Source: JASHUC01 sp035606175 (GTDB lineage Bacteria > Pseudomonadota > Gammaproteobacteria > Steroidobacterales > Steroidobacteraceae). From it: a stretch of DNA of 64,000 nt. Positions 8,687 through 18,513 of this stretch are shown here, one piece after another. The stretch's first letter is position 1; every line of letters starts with the position of its first letter. The position numbers and the translations under genes are program-made. The stretch spans positions 1 through 64,000 of the forward strand of contig DATNFW010000032.1 of NCBI GenBank assembly GCA_035606175.1, in the 5' to 3' direction. Under the pieces are notes generated by a model that searched no databases, was not told the origin of the DNA, and saw only the letters and a list, made by a program, of their open reading frames with translations.

Positions 8687-10141
8687 ATGATTGGCTCCCG
8701 ATTGATTGCGCCCGCTGCTCTTGCCGGGCTGCTCTGTGCGGCGGCGCTCGCCGTGACGCCGGTGTGCCACTCGGCCGCTGCCGACGATTCGGCTGCCCCG
8801 AGCCCGCCGTCGGCCGATGCATCCGGGCAAAATACCGTCCGGGCGGGGGCAGCGAGCGGCCTGGTGTACGACCAGGATTATCCCTTCATCGGCTACTCGG
8901 ACGCCCCGCAGCACAACGACGTCGCGCACCTCATCGCTCGATTGAAGGCGGGTAAAGCGAAGCTCCAGTACCGCGAGCCGCGCGGCTATCTCGATTCGCT
9001 TCTGAAGGCGCTCAAAATCAATCCCGACTCGCAAGTGCTGGTCTTCTCGAAGACCAGCCTCCAATCGGACATCATCAGCCCGCAGACACCGCGCGCGATC
9101 TACTTCAACGACGACACCTACGTTGCCTGGATCGAGCACACGCCCATGATCGAGATCTCGACCATGGATAGCATGATGGGCACGGTGTTCTACACGTTGA
9201 GCGAGCGTCCCACCCAGAGGGTGCACTTCGAGCGCGAGACGAACCGTTGCCTCAACTGCCACGACACCTTCTCGCTCTCGGGCGGCGGAGTCCCGAACTT
9301 CCTGTTCCTCTCGGCCTACTCGCGCCACCACGACGAGATCGTCACCAACGATGTGGCGCGCCATACGACGGATGCAACGCCGATGACGGCCCGCTGGGGC
9401 GGCTGGTACGTGACCGGCGATCTCGGGGGCATCGAGCACCTCGGAAACATCCCGCCGTCGCCGCTCGGGCACGTCCCGCTCTCGGCAGCCGATCCGCGCA
9501 ACCTCGCCAATGTGGACGGTCTGATCGATCCGGGCGCCTATTGCACCGATAAGAGTGATGCCGTCGCCCTGCTCGTTTTGCAGCATCAGGTCGACGTCCA
9601 CAACCTCATCATCCATGCGAACTACAAGAGCCGGATGCTGATGGAGCGGAACCAGCCGGGCAGCTCCACGAAGCCGTTGAGTTTCGAGCAGCTCCCACCG
9701 ACCGTGCAGCGGCGATTCGAGGGGCTGCTCGATCCTCTCGTGCGCGGGATGCTGATGGTCGGCGCTTCGAAATGGCCCGCGGCGATCCATGGCGACTCGG
9801 GATTCGCCAAATCCTTCCAAGCGCGCGGCCCGCGCGATCATCAGGGACGCTCGCTGCGCGATCTCGATCTGAAGACGCGCCTCTTCAAATATCCGTTGAG
9901 CTTTCTGATCTACTCCGAGGGCTTCGACTACCTGCCCGTCGCGGCGAAAGAATACGTCTACCGGCGGCTCGATCAGATCCTGACCGGTCGCGATCACAGC
10001 GCGACCTTCTCCGGTCTCTCCGCGGCGGACCGCAAGGCGATCTTCGAAATCCTCCGGGAGACGAAGCCGGAATTCGCGCGCGCCGTCGCGCACACCACGC
10101 AGGTAGCCGAAACCTCACCGGCACCCACGCCGGCGGGGTGA
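8687..10141 (+). CDS. Exported single-heme c-type cytochrome-like protein, unknown function
   Basis: The 484-residue product starts with a signal peptide (MIGSRLIAPAALAGLLCAAALAV...). It has one heme-attachment motif, CLNCH, at residues 188-192, so a periplasmic heme c protein is expected. Around it are well-formed, apparently conserved blocks: 'VFSKTSLQSDIISPQTPRAIYFNDDTY', 'AIYFNDDTYVAWIEHTPMIEI', 'RWGGWYVTGDLGG' and 'EHLGNIPPSPLGH'. I have seen this arrangement in uncharacterised proteins of Planctomycetes and Acidobacteria but know no assigned function. It is monocistronic, between a terminator and the convergent glmU. A redox or peroxidase-like role is possible but unsupported. Confidence 0.8.
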   Translation: MIGSRLIAPAALAGLLCAAALAVTPVCHSAAADDSAAPSPPSADASGQNTVRAGAASGLVYDQDYPFIGYSDAPQHNDVAHLIARLKAGKAKLQYREPRGYLDSLLKALKINPDSQVLVFSKTSLQSDIISPQTPRAIYFNDDTYVAWIEHTPMIEISTMDSMMGTVFYTLSERPTQRVHFERETNRCLNCHDTFSLSGGGVPNFLFLSAYSRHHDEIVTNDVARHTTDATPMTARWGGWYVTGDLGGIEHLGNIPPSPLGHVPLSAADPRNLANVDGLIDPGAYCTDKSDAVALLVLQHQVDVHNLIIHANYKSRMLMERNQPGSSTKPLSFEQLPPTVQRRFEGLLDPLVRGMLMVGASKWPAAIHGDSGFAKSFQARGPRDHQGRSLRDLDLKTRLFKYPLSFLIYSEGFDYLPVAAKEYVYRRLDQILTGRDHSATFSGLSAADRKAIFEILRETKPEFARAVAHTTQVAETSPAPTPAG

Positions 10142-10192
10142 GTCGCGCTCGAATCCGCTCGCGCGCGCCTTTCAGCCCGCAAGCCCGATGCG

Positions 10193-11629
10193 TCAGGCCG
10201 GCTTTTTCTTCGGCCGGTGCCAGCCCTCGACAGTCACCTGCCGGGCGCGTGCGATCGTGAGCTTGCCCGGCGGGACCTCGCGGGCAACCGTGGACCCGGC
10301 GGCTACCGTTGCACCCGCGCCGACGACGATCGGGGCGACGAGCACGCTGTTCGACCCGGTGTGCACATCGTCCGCGATGATCGTGCGATGTTTGGCTGCA
10401 CCGTCGTAATTCGCGATGATGGTGCCCGCCCCGATGTTCACGCGGCTGCCCACCTGCGCATCTCCCACGTAGGAGAGGTGATTCGCCTTCGATTCGGCCC
10501 CCATCTGCGAGTTCTTCACCTCTACGAAGTTGCCGATGTGCACGCCGCGAGCAAGCGTCGAGGTGGGCCTGAACCGCGCGAACGGGCCGATCTGGCAGGC
10601 GGCTCCGATCAGCGCGCGGTCGATCACGCAATGCGCGAAGACCTCGGTGTCGTCGCCGATCTCACTGTCGCGGATGACGCATCCCGGTCCGATGCGCACC
10701 CGATGCCCGAGCTTGACGTGTCCCTCCAGCACGACATTCACATCGAGAAACACGTCGCTGCCGTGAGTCACCCTCCCGCGTACCTCGAGCCGCGTCGGAT
10801 CGGCGACCGTCACGCCGGCGAGCATCAGCTCGCGCGCGGTGCTCGCACGACAGACGGCTTCGAGCTCGGCGAGCTGCACCTTGTCGTTGACGCCGAGCAC
10901 TTCCGTCGCGCTCTGCGCAACCAGCGGCTCGACGGCGAAGCGCTCAGCGGCAGCCATGGAGATCACATCGGTCAAGTAGTACTCGCGCTGCACGTTGTTG
11001 CTCGTGAGGCGCGCGAGCCAGCGCTTCAGAGGTCCCGCGGTCGCAGCCATGACGCCCGTGTTGCACTCGCGGATCGCGAGGTCGCGCGCGCTCGCATCGC
11101 CCTGCTCGACGATGCGGCGCACGTGCCCACGCGAGTCCCGCACGATGCGGCCGTAGCCGGAGGGGTCCTCGAGTTTTACGGTCAGGATCGCGAGCGTCTT
11201 CGGGCCCGTTCGGTCGAGGAGCGCGCGCAGTGTCTCGGCGCGGATCAGCGGCACATCGCCATAGAGAACGAGCACGCGCGCATCGTCCGGAAGCTGTGGT
11301 GCGACCTGCTGCAGCGCGTGGCCCGTTCCGAGCTGCTGCGCTTGTCGGACCCAGGACAGCGCTTGCTCCTGCAAAGCCTCGCGCACACGCTCGCCGCCGT
11401 AACCGTATACGACGTGAATGGAGGCGGGCTCGAGCTCGCGCACAGTCGTCACGACGTGCTGCAGCAGCGGGCGACCCGCGAGCCGGTGGAGCACCTTCGG
11501 CAGCTCCGATTTCATGCGCTTGCCCTGCCCGGCGGCGAGGATCACGACCGCAAGTGGCGCTGCCGCACCCCGCACGGGCGCAGCAGGGCGCGAGCGTGCA
11601 CGCTTGCGGCGTCCTGATTGGCGCTTCAC
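10193..11629 (-). CDS. glmU: Bifunctional UDP-GlcNAc pyrophosphorylase / glucosamine-1-phosphate acetyltransferase
   Basis: GlmU acetylates glucosamine-1-phosphate and uridylylates the product to UDP-GlcNAc. The 478-residue protein has the nucleotidyltransferase motif LAAGQGKRMKSELPKV near residue 31 and a C-terminal left-handed beta-helix of hexapeptide repeats (about residues 275-470). The GTG start overlaps the stop of the upstream C13 peptidase gene (GTGA) and is preceded by GGAGG 7 bases away. The first 27 residues (VKRQSGRRKRARSRP...) are an Arg/Lys-rich extension absent from the usual ~456-residue enzyme. No Met lies between this GTG and the nucleotide-binding motif, so the extension is probably real. 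It appears to be the last gene of the atp transcription unit. Confidence 0.95.
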   Translation of the reverse strand: MKRQSGRRKRARSRPAAPVRGAAAPLAVVILAAGQGKRMKSELPKVLHRLAGRPLLQHVVTTVRELEPASIHVVYGYGGERVREALQEQALSWVRQAQQLGTGHALQQVAPQLPDDARVLVLYGDVPLIRAETLRALLDRTGPKTLAILTVKLEDPSGYGRIVRDSRGHVRRIVEQGDASARDLAIRECNTGVMAATAGPLKRWLARLTSNNVQREYYLTDVISMAAAERFAVEPLVAQSATEVLGVNDKVQLAELEAVCRASTARELMLAGVTVADPTRLEVRGRVTHGSDVFLDVNVVLEGHVKLGHRVRIGPGCVIRDSEIGDDTEVFAHCVIDRALIGAACQIGPFARFRPTSTLARGVHIGNFVEVKNSQMGAESKANHLSYVGDAQVGSRVNIGAGTIIANYDGAAKHRTIIADDVHTGSNSVLVAPIVVGAGATVAAGSTVAREVPPGKLTIARARQVTVEGWHRPKKKPA

Positions 11630-12648
11630 CGATTCGCCTCCGCCCGCCAGTTGGGCCTCGACGGGGTATTTGCACAACCACGTGGCCGGTTTGCACCGAG
11701 CGTCTCGTTCGGCCGCTCCATGCCCGCGAGCTTCGCCCGCATTCGCGCGCCGAGAAAGATCTGCGGGTTCGAGTGGATCTCGCCCTCGACGCTCTCGCGT
11801 CGCCGGATGATGCGCTGCGCCGCCGCGAACGCGCTCGCGAGGGAGCACGCCTGCGGCATGGCATCTGCAAAGAGCGCCTCGCCGAAATAGGTGAGATTCC
11901 GGTCGTCCGCGCACCCGAACGAGCTGTGCCGCGAATCGGCCGCCGTCATGATGAGCGAGGCATCCGTTGCGAGCGGCCGCACGAAGATGCCGGCGTAGCA
12001 GGCGGAGGCGACGATGATGCGCCAGCGGATCCGCGCCTCATTCAATATCTGCCGCACGTCGCGCGGGGATAGATCGTCATCGATCAGCGAGCCGTTCGTG
12101 ATCGCGATGCCCGCATCGGGCGAGCCGTGCGAGGTGAGCACGAGCACCAGTACGTCCCGCTCGGGGTCCATGCGCCGGCCAATGAGGTCCAGCGCGTAGC
12201 GCAGATTCTCGTAAGTAGCGAGCGGATAGCGCGTGCGGTCCCGCACGTCGTTGACCAGCTCGAGCGAGCGGTCGAGGGAGCCGAAGCGCTCGCCGAAAAC
12301 TTGCCGCGCGAGCTGCGCTTCCTTGCGGAACACTTGCTGCTCGCCGTAGCCCGCGAAGCCGACGAAGAAGACATTCGTCTCCCCGGCAATCCGCGGCGCG
12401 AAGCGCGCAACAGCCGCCGCGATGCATTGCCGCTGCTCCTCGCGCAGTACGCGCCTTGCCGCGACCATGGCGCGGCGTGTGCGCGCCGGGGCGGGTGGGA
12501 GCGGGCAGGCAGTATCCGAGCCGAGCGGCCCCGAGGCAACTGCCGGCCCCGAGCCCTGCGGGCCGGCGAGTGCCTGCGCCGCGGCGAGCACGAACAGCAT
12601 GATCGCCGCGGCCGCACGGCAGGCTCCATGAAGACCCGGGCGGTGCAC
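11626..12648 (-). CDS. Exported C13 (legumain-like) cysteine peptidase family protein
   Basis: The 340-residue product has a signal peptide (residues about 8-29). The caspase/legumain-fold dyad sits in VLVLTSHGSPD (His174) and IVASACYAG (Cys217), each after a hydrophobic beta strand as in clan CD peptidases. 'NVFFVGFAGYGEQQVF' and 'ADSRHSSFGC' fit bacterial members of family C13. The start is a GTG 6 bases downstream of the atpC stop, and the gene end overlaps the glmU start by four bases. It is therefore wedged into the atp-glmU operon and probably cotranscribed. Substrate and role are unknown; legumains cleave after Asn or Asp. An alternative start would remove the signal peptide, which I consider unlikely. 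Confidence 0.85.
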   Translation of the reverse strand: MHRPGLHGACRAAAAIMLFVLAAAQALAGPQGSGPAVASGPLGSDTACPLPPAPARTRRAMVAARRVLREEQRQCIAAAVARFAPRIAGETNVFFVGFAGYGEQQVFRKEAQLARQVFGERFGSLDRSLELVNDVRDRTRYPLATYENLRYALDLIGRRMDPERDVLVLVLTSHGSPDAGIAITNGSLIDDDLSPRDVRQILNEARIRWRIIVASACYAGIFVRPLATDASLIMTAADSRHSSFGCADDRNLTYFGEALFADAMPQACSLASAFAAAQRIIRRRESVEGEIHSNPQIFLGARMRAKLAGMERPNETLGANRPRGCANTPSRPNWRAEANR

Positions 12649-12654
12649 GGCCGT

Positions 12655-13077
12655 TCAGCCGCGAATCTTTCGCAGGCGCTGGATGACTTTGAGCTGCGCA
12701 GCCGCGCGCGCGAGCTCGGCGAGCGCTTCGGCCTGCTCGATCTTGTCCGTGTGCGCGCGCAGCGTCTCCTCCGCGCGCTGCTTCGCAGCGAGTGCCGCCG
12801 CCTCGTCGATGTCTTTGGCGCGCAAGGCGGTATCGGCGAGCACGGTGACATGGTCCGGTTGAATCTCGAGCGCGCCGCCGCCCACGTAGAAGGGCTGCTC
12901 ATCACCCTCGGGAAGCTCCACGCGCACCTCGCCCGGTTTGAGAAGTGTCAGGAGCGGCGCATGCCGCGGGAGGATTCCGACCTCGCCCTGCGATGCCGGC
13001 GCGAACACCCGGCGGGCCGGGCCCGAAAAGATCTGCCCCTCGGCGCTCACGATGTCGACCTGAATGGTGTCGGCCAT
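12655..13077 (-). CDS. atpC: ATP synthase F1 epsilon subunit
   Basis: The 140-residue epsilon subunit sits on the central stalk, couples gamma to the c-ring and inhibits ATP hydrolysis. It shows the N-terminal beta-sandwich (DIVSAEGQIFSGPARRVFAPASQGEVGILPRHAPLLT) and a C-terminal helical hairpin rich in Ala/Glu/Arg. It lies 27 bases after atpD and is the last atp gene; the C13 peptidase gene follows after 6 bases. Confidence 0.97.
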   Translation of the reverse strand: MADTIQVDIVSAEGQIFSGPARRVFAPASQGEVGILPRHAPLLTLLKPGEVRVELPEGDEQPFYVGGGALEIQPDHVTVLADTALRAKDIDEAAALAAKQRAEETLRAHTDKIEQAEALAELARAAAQLKVIQRLRKIRG

Positions 13078-13104
13078 CTCAATCCTCCGGTCCGATCCCG
13101 AGCC

Positions 13105-14511
13105 TCATTGAAGCGTTTTCGCCTTCGCGACCGCCTCATCGATGGTGCCGACCATGTAGAAAGCCTGCTCCGGCAGCTGATCATACTCGCCCGCGAGAAT
13201 GCCTTTGAAGCCGCGGATCGTCTCCTTGAGCGGCACGTACTTGCCCTCCTGCCCAGTGAAGGTCTGCGCGACCGTGAACGGCTGGGAGAGGAAGCGCTGG
13301 ATCTTGCGTGCGCGATACACGGTGAGCTTGTCGTCCTCGGAGAGCTCATCCATGCCCAGAATGGCGATGATGTCCTGCAGCTCCTTGTACCGCTGCAACA
13401 CCGCCTGGACGCCGCGGGCCGTGTTGTAGTGCTCCTCGCCAACGACCAGCGGGTCGAGCTGGCGGCTGGTCGAGTCGAGCGGATTCACGGCTGGATAGAT
13501 GCCGCTCGCAGCGATCTGCCGGTCGAGCACGACGGTCGCATCGAGATGCGCGAACGTCGTCGCAGGCGAGGGGTCGGTCAAATCGTCGGCCGGGACATAG
13601 ACCGCCTGGATCGAGGTGATCGAGCCCGATTTGGTGGACGTGATCCGCTCCTGCAGTGCACCCATCTCCTCGGCGAGCGTCGGCTGGTAGCCCACGGCAG
13701 AGGGCATGCGTCCGAGCAGCGCGGACACCTCGACCCCCGCGAGTGTGTAGCGGTAGATGTTGTCGATGAAGAGCAGCACGTCGCGGCCGCGTCCGCCCTC
13801 GCCCCGCTCGTCGCGGAAATACTCCGCGAGCGTCAGTCCGGTGAGCGCGACGCGCAAGCGATTGCCCGGCGGCTCGTTCATCTGCCCGAATACCATCGCG
13901 ACCTTGTCGAGCACGCCGGCCTCGGTCATCTCATGATAGAAGTCGTTGCCCTCGCGCGTGCGCTCTCCGACCCCGGCGAATACGGACAACCCGGAGTGCG
14001 CCTTCGCGATGTTGTTGATCAGCTCGAGCATGTTGACGGTCTTGCCGACACCGGCTCCTCCGAAGAGGCCCACCTTGCCGCCCTTCGCGAACGGGATGAT
14101 GAGGTCGATCACTTTGATGCCGGTCTCGAGAATCTCCTGGCCGCCCGCCTGATCCTCGAAAGAAGGGGCGGGACGGTGGATCGGCCAATGCTCCTGCGCC
14201 TGCACCGGACCTTTCTCATCGATCGGGTGGCCGAGCACGTCCATGATCCGTCCGAGCGTGCCCGTACCGACCGGCACACTGATCGGCGCCCCGGTCGCGG
14301 CCACGGCCATTCCGCGCCTCAGGCCCTCCGAAGTGCCCATCGCGATCGTGCGGACTACGCCGTCTCCGAGCTGCTGCTGAACCTCGAGCGTGAGGTCGAC
14401 ACCATCTGCGAGATTCAGCGCCTCGTAAACCTTCGGCACCGCCTCGCGCGGAAACTCCACGTCGATGACAGCGCCGATGATCTGGGTGATCTTGCCTTGT
14501 GCTTGTGCCAT
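13105..14511 (-). CDS. atpD: ATP synthase F1 beta subunit (catalytic)
   Basis: The 468-residue beta subunit holds the catalytic nucleotide sites. The Walker A P-loop GGAGVGKTV and the catalytic 'GERTREGNDFYHEM' (Glu of GER) are present, as are 'VLLFIDNIYRYT' (Walker B) and 'ALLGRMPSAVGYQPTL'. Length is normal. It is flanked by atpG and atpC in the standard order. Confidence 0.98.
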   Translation of the reverse strand: MAQAQGKITQIIGAVIDVEFPREAVPKVYEALNLADGVDLTLEVQQQLGDGVVRTIAMGTSEGLRRGMAVAATGAPISVPVGTGTLGRIMDVLGHPIDEKGPVQAQEHWPIHRPAPSFEDQAGGQEILETGIKVIDLIIPFAKGGKVGLFGGAGVGKTVNMLELINNIAKAHSGLSVFAGVGERTREGNDFYHEMTEAGVLDKVAMVFGQMNEPPGNRLRVALTGLTLAEYFRDERGEGGRGRDVLLFIDNIYRYTLAGVEVSALLGRMPSAVGYQPTLAEEMGALQERITSTKSGSITSIQAVYVPADDLTDPSPATTFAHLDATVVLDRQIAASGIYPAVNPLDSTSRQLDPLVVGEEHYNTARGVQAVLQRYKELQDIIAILGMDELSEDDKLTVYRARKIQRFLSQPFTVAQTFTGQEGKYVPLKETIRGFKGILAGEYDQLPEQAFYMVGTIDEAVAKAKTLQ

Positions 14512-14548
14512 GTTGCATCCCGGCCGCGCGGGCGCGGCCCTCCGAAAT

Positions 14549-15409
14549 TCAAACTGCGGCCGCCCCGCCGACGATCTCCGCGAGCTCCTTGGTGATCGCG
14601 GCCTGACGGGCCTTGTTGTAGACGAGCTGCAGCTCCTCGATGAGCTTGCTCGCGTTGTCGGTGGCGCTTTTCATCGCGACCATCCGCGCAGCCATCTCGC
14701 ACGCGACGTTCTCGACCGCGGCCTGATAGACCTGCGATTCGACGAAGCGCATCAGAAGCTCATCGAGGATCGCCGCCGCCTCGGGCTCGTAGATATAGTC
14801 CCAGAGCTCCGGCAGGCCGCCCGCCTCGAAAGTCGGCACCGGCAGCAGCTGCTTCACTTCGGGCTTCTGGCTCATCGTATTCACGAAGTGATTGTTGATG
14901 AGCAGCAGCCGATCGATCTTCCCCTGGCGATACGCGTCGAGCATCACCTTCACGGTCCCGATGAGATCGCGCACGTGCGGGCGGTCTCCGAGATGGGTCT
15001 GCTGAGCGACGATGGCCAAGCGCAGACGCCGGAAGAACCCGACGCTCTTCGCGCCGACGAGGCACAGGCTCACCTCGGCATTTTTCTGCTGCCATTCGCG
15101 CACGGTCGCGAGCACCTGTTTGAACAGATTCACGTTGAGGCCGCCGGCGAGTCCGCGATCGGTGCTGATGACGATGAGTCCGACCGCCTTCACGTCGCGC
15201 TCGATGAGGAACGGATGGCGGTAGTCGGGATTCGCCTCGGAGAGATGGCCGATGACCATCCGCATCTTCTCGGCGTAGGGGCGCGCTGCGCGCATGTGCT
15301 CCTGCGCACGGCGCATCTTGCTGGTCGCAACCATCTGCATCGCTCGCGTGATCTTCTGCGTGTTGCGGATGCTCGCGATCTTCGCGCGAATTTCCTTGGT
15401 GCCCGCCAT
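14549..15409 (-). CDS. atpG: ATP synthase F1 gamma subunit
   Basis: The 286-residue gamma subunit is the rotor shaft inside the alpha3beta3 hexamer. N-terminal 'MAGTKEIRAKIASIRNTQKITRAMQMVATSKMRRAQ' and C-terminal 'ATDNASKLIEELQLVYNKARQAAITKELAEIVGGAAAV' are the two coiled-coil strands typical of the family. It sits between atpA and atpD. Confidence 0.98.
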   Translation of the reverse strand: MAGTKEIRAKIASIRNTQKITRAMQMVATSKMRRAQEHMRAARPYAEKMRMVIGHLSEANPDYRHPFLIERDVKAVGLIVISTDRGLAGGLNVNLFKQVLATVREWQQKNAEVSLCLVGAKSVGFFRRLRLAIVAQQTHLGDRPHVRDLIGTVKVMLDAYRQGKIDRLLLINNHFVNTMSQKPEVKQLLPVPTFEAGGLPELWDYIYEPEAAAILDELLMRFVESQVYQAAVENVACEMAARMVAMKSATDNASKLIEELQLVYNKARQAAITKELAEIVGGAAAV

Positions 15410-15439
15410 GTCGTCTCTCGTGTGTGCTGCGCCGCTCGA

Positions 15440-16981
<1,542 letters not shown>

Positions 16982-17042
16982 GAGTCGGTTCCTCGAACGA
17001 ATTCTGTCGCTTACGTCTCTATGGAGTCGTGCGCGTCGCCAG

Positions 17043-17078
17043 CACGCGGCACCTCACGCAGGCCCTCACGCGGCACCT
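17043..17078. repeat. Short direct repeat in the atpH-atpA spacer
   Basis: CACGCGGCACCT occurs at 17043-17054 and again at 17067-17078, and CTCACGCGG recurs near 17091. The spacer of 110 bases is the longest inside the atp operon, which is otherwise tightly packed. Role unknown; it may only be local duplication. Confidence 0.5.
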
Positions 17079-17091
17079 GGCGCTGCGCGCC

Positions 17092-17631
17092 TCACGCGGT
17101 GAGCTCGTACGCCATGCGCTCGAGCTTGCTGCGCAAGGAGCCGTCGATCACCAGATCGCCGGAGCGCAGCACGGCGCCGCCCAGGAGCCCGGCGTCCACC
17201 TCGCAGTGCAAGCGTATCCGGCGCTTGAGACGCCGCTCGAGCGCTTCCGCGAGCTTGGCTCGATGCGCCTCATCGAGCGGTGTCGCGGATGTGATCACCA
17301 CATCGGCGATGCCCTCGGCCTCGTCCTTGAGCTCGTCGAACAGCAGCCCGATTTCCGGCAGAAGCGCGAGCCGGCGGTTATCGGCGAGCGTCATGATGAA
17401 GTTCCGTCCGCCATCGCCGAGCCGCTGACCCGCGGCCTCGAGGATGAGCTGCGCGAGATCGCGTGGGGCCACCTCCGGGTTGCCGAGGAGTTGCTCCACG
17501 CGTGGATCGCGCACCACACCTGCCGCAGCCGCGAGCGCCTGCGACCATTCCGCAAGCTGCCCTCGCGCGCGCGCCTCCTCGAAGGCCGCTTTCGCGTATG
17601 GGCGTGAAACGGTCGTCTTATCCGCCGCCAT
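17092..17631 (-). CDS. atpH: ATP synthase F1 delta subunit
   Basis: The 179-residue delta subunit joins F1 to the peripheral b stalk (OSCP homologue). 'SRPYAKAAFEEARARGQLAEWSQAL' at the N-terminus and 'CEVDAGLLGGAVLRSGDLVIDGSLRSKLERM' at the C-terminus are diagnostic. It lies 22 bases after atpF. Confidence 0.96.
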   Translation of the reverse strand: MAADKTTVSRPYAKAAFEEARARGQLAEWSQALAAAAGVVRDPRVEQLLGNPEVAPRDLAQLILEAAGQRLGDGGRNFIMTLADNRRLALLPEIGLLFDELKDEAEGIADVVITSATPLDEAHRAKLAEALERRLKRRIRLHCEVDAGLLGGAVLRSGDLVIDGSLRSKLERMAYELTA

Positions 17632-17653
17632 GCGTCAGTGTCCTCCGGAGCCC

Positions 17654-18124
17654 CTACAGCTGCGCGGCGAGCTTGTCGAGCAGATCGGCGTGTGCGCGCG
17701 CATCGATCTCCCGCTCGAGCAGCTTCGAAGCCGTCTCGACGGCAAGCTGCGCCACATCGCGGCGCAGGCTCTCGCGCACGCGAGTCGCCTCGAGCTCGAT
17801 CTGATGCTGCGCGGCCACGACGAGTCGCTGACCTTCCGCAGCGGCCGCGCTCTTCGCCTGCTCGACCATCTCGTTCGCTCGCCGCTGCGCCTGATCGACG
17901 ATCTCGCGCGCGCGGTCGCGCGCCTCGCGCAATACGGCCTCGGAGCGCTGCTCGGCCTCGACGAGCTGGGTCTGGCCCTTCTCGGCCGCGGCGAGACCCA
18001 TCGCGATCTTGCGCGTGCGATCTTCCACCGCGCCCATGATGTGGGGCCACACCCATCTCATAACGAACCAGACGAATAGTGCGAACACCACCATCTGGAT
18101 CACGAGCGTCAGGTTGAAATTCAC
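17654..18124 (-). CDS. atpF: ATP synthase Fo b subunit
   Basis: The 156-residue b subunit forms the peripheral stalk. It has a single N-terminal membrane helix (MNFNLTLVIQMVVFALFVWFV, residues 1-21), then a long charged coiled coil rich in Ala, Glu and Arg to the C-terminus. Length matches the E. coli protein. Confidence 0.97.
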   Translation of the reverse strand: MNFNLTLVIQMVVFALFVWFVMRWVWPHIMGAVEDRTRKIAMGLAAAEKGQTQLVEAEQRSEAVLREARDRAREIVDQAQRRANEMVEQAKSAAAAEGQRLVVAAQHQIELEATRVRESLRRDVAQLAVETASKLLEREIDARAHADLLDKLAAQL

Positions 18125-18193
18125 CCTGTCTCTCCTGAAGCTTGCATCGAGCTGCGGCGCATCGCGCGACGTGCCTCGAGCTTAAGCTCGATC

Positions 18194-18469
18194 TCAGTGC
18201 GCCAGCTGCGGGTAGGCGGACACGAACGGATTCGCGAACATGAAGAACAGCGCGAACGCGATGCCGATGAACGCCACGGCGTCGAGGAGCGCTGCGACGA
18301 TGAACATTCTCACCAGCAGCGCGGGACCGAGCTCGGGTTGGCGGGCCATGCCTTCGAGGAACCGGCCCCCCAGAATGCCGAAGCCGATCGCCGTTCCGAG
18401 CGCCCCCATGCCGAATATGAGTCCGCATGCGAGCGCCGTCATGGCCTGGATGTTTGCGATGTTATTCAT
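18194..18469 (-). CDS. atpE: ATP synthase Fo c subunit
   Basis: The 91-residue c subunit forms the rotor ring. Two membrane helices flank the polar loop 'ARQPEL'. The ion-binding carboxylate is Asp63 in 'AALLDAVAFIGIAFALFF', the position of E. coli Asp61. No extra ligands of sodium-type rings (Gln and Ser near the carboxylate) are apparent, so proton coupling is inferred. Confidence 0.97.
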   Translation of the reverse strand: MNNIANIQAMTALACGLIFGMGALGTAIGFGILGGRFLEGMARQPELGPALLVRMFIVAALLDAVAFIGIAFALFFMFANPFVSAYPQLAH

Positions 18470-18513
18470 TCAATTCTCCTGACAGAAAAGCGATACGAGG
18501 ATCGAGGTCGGCG

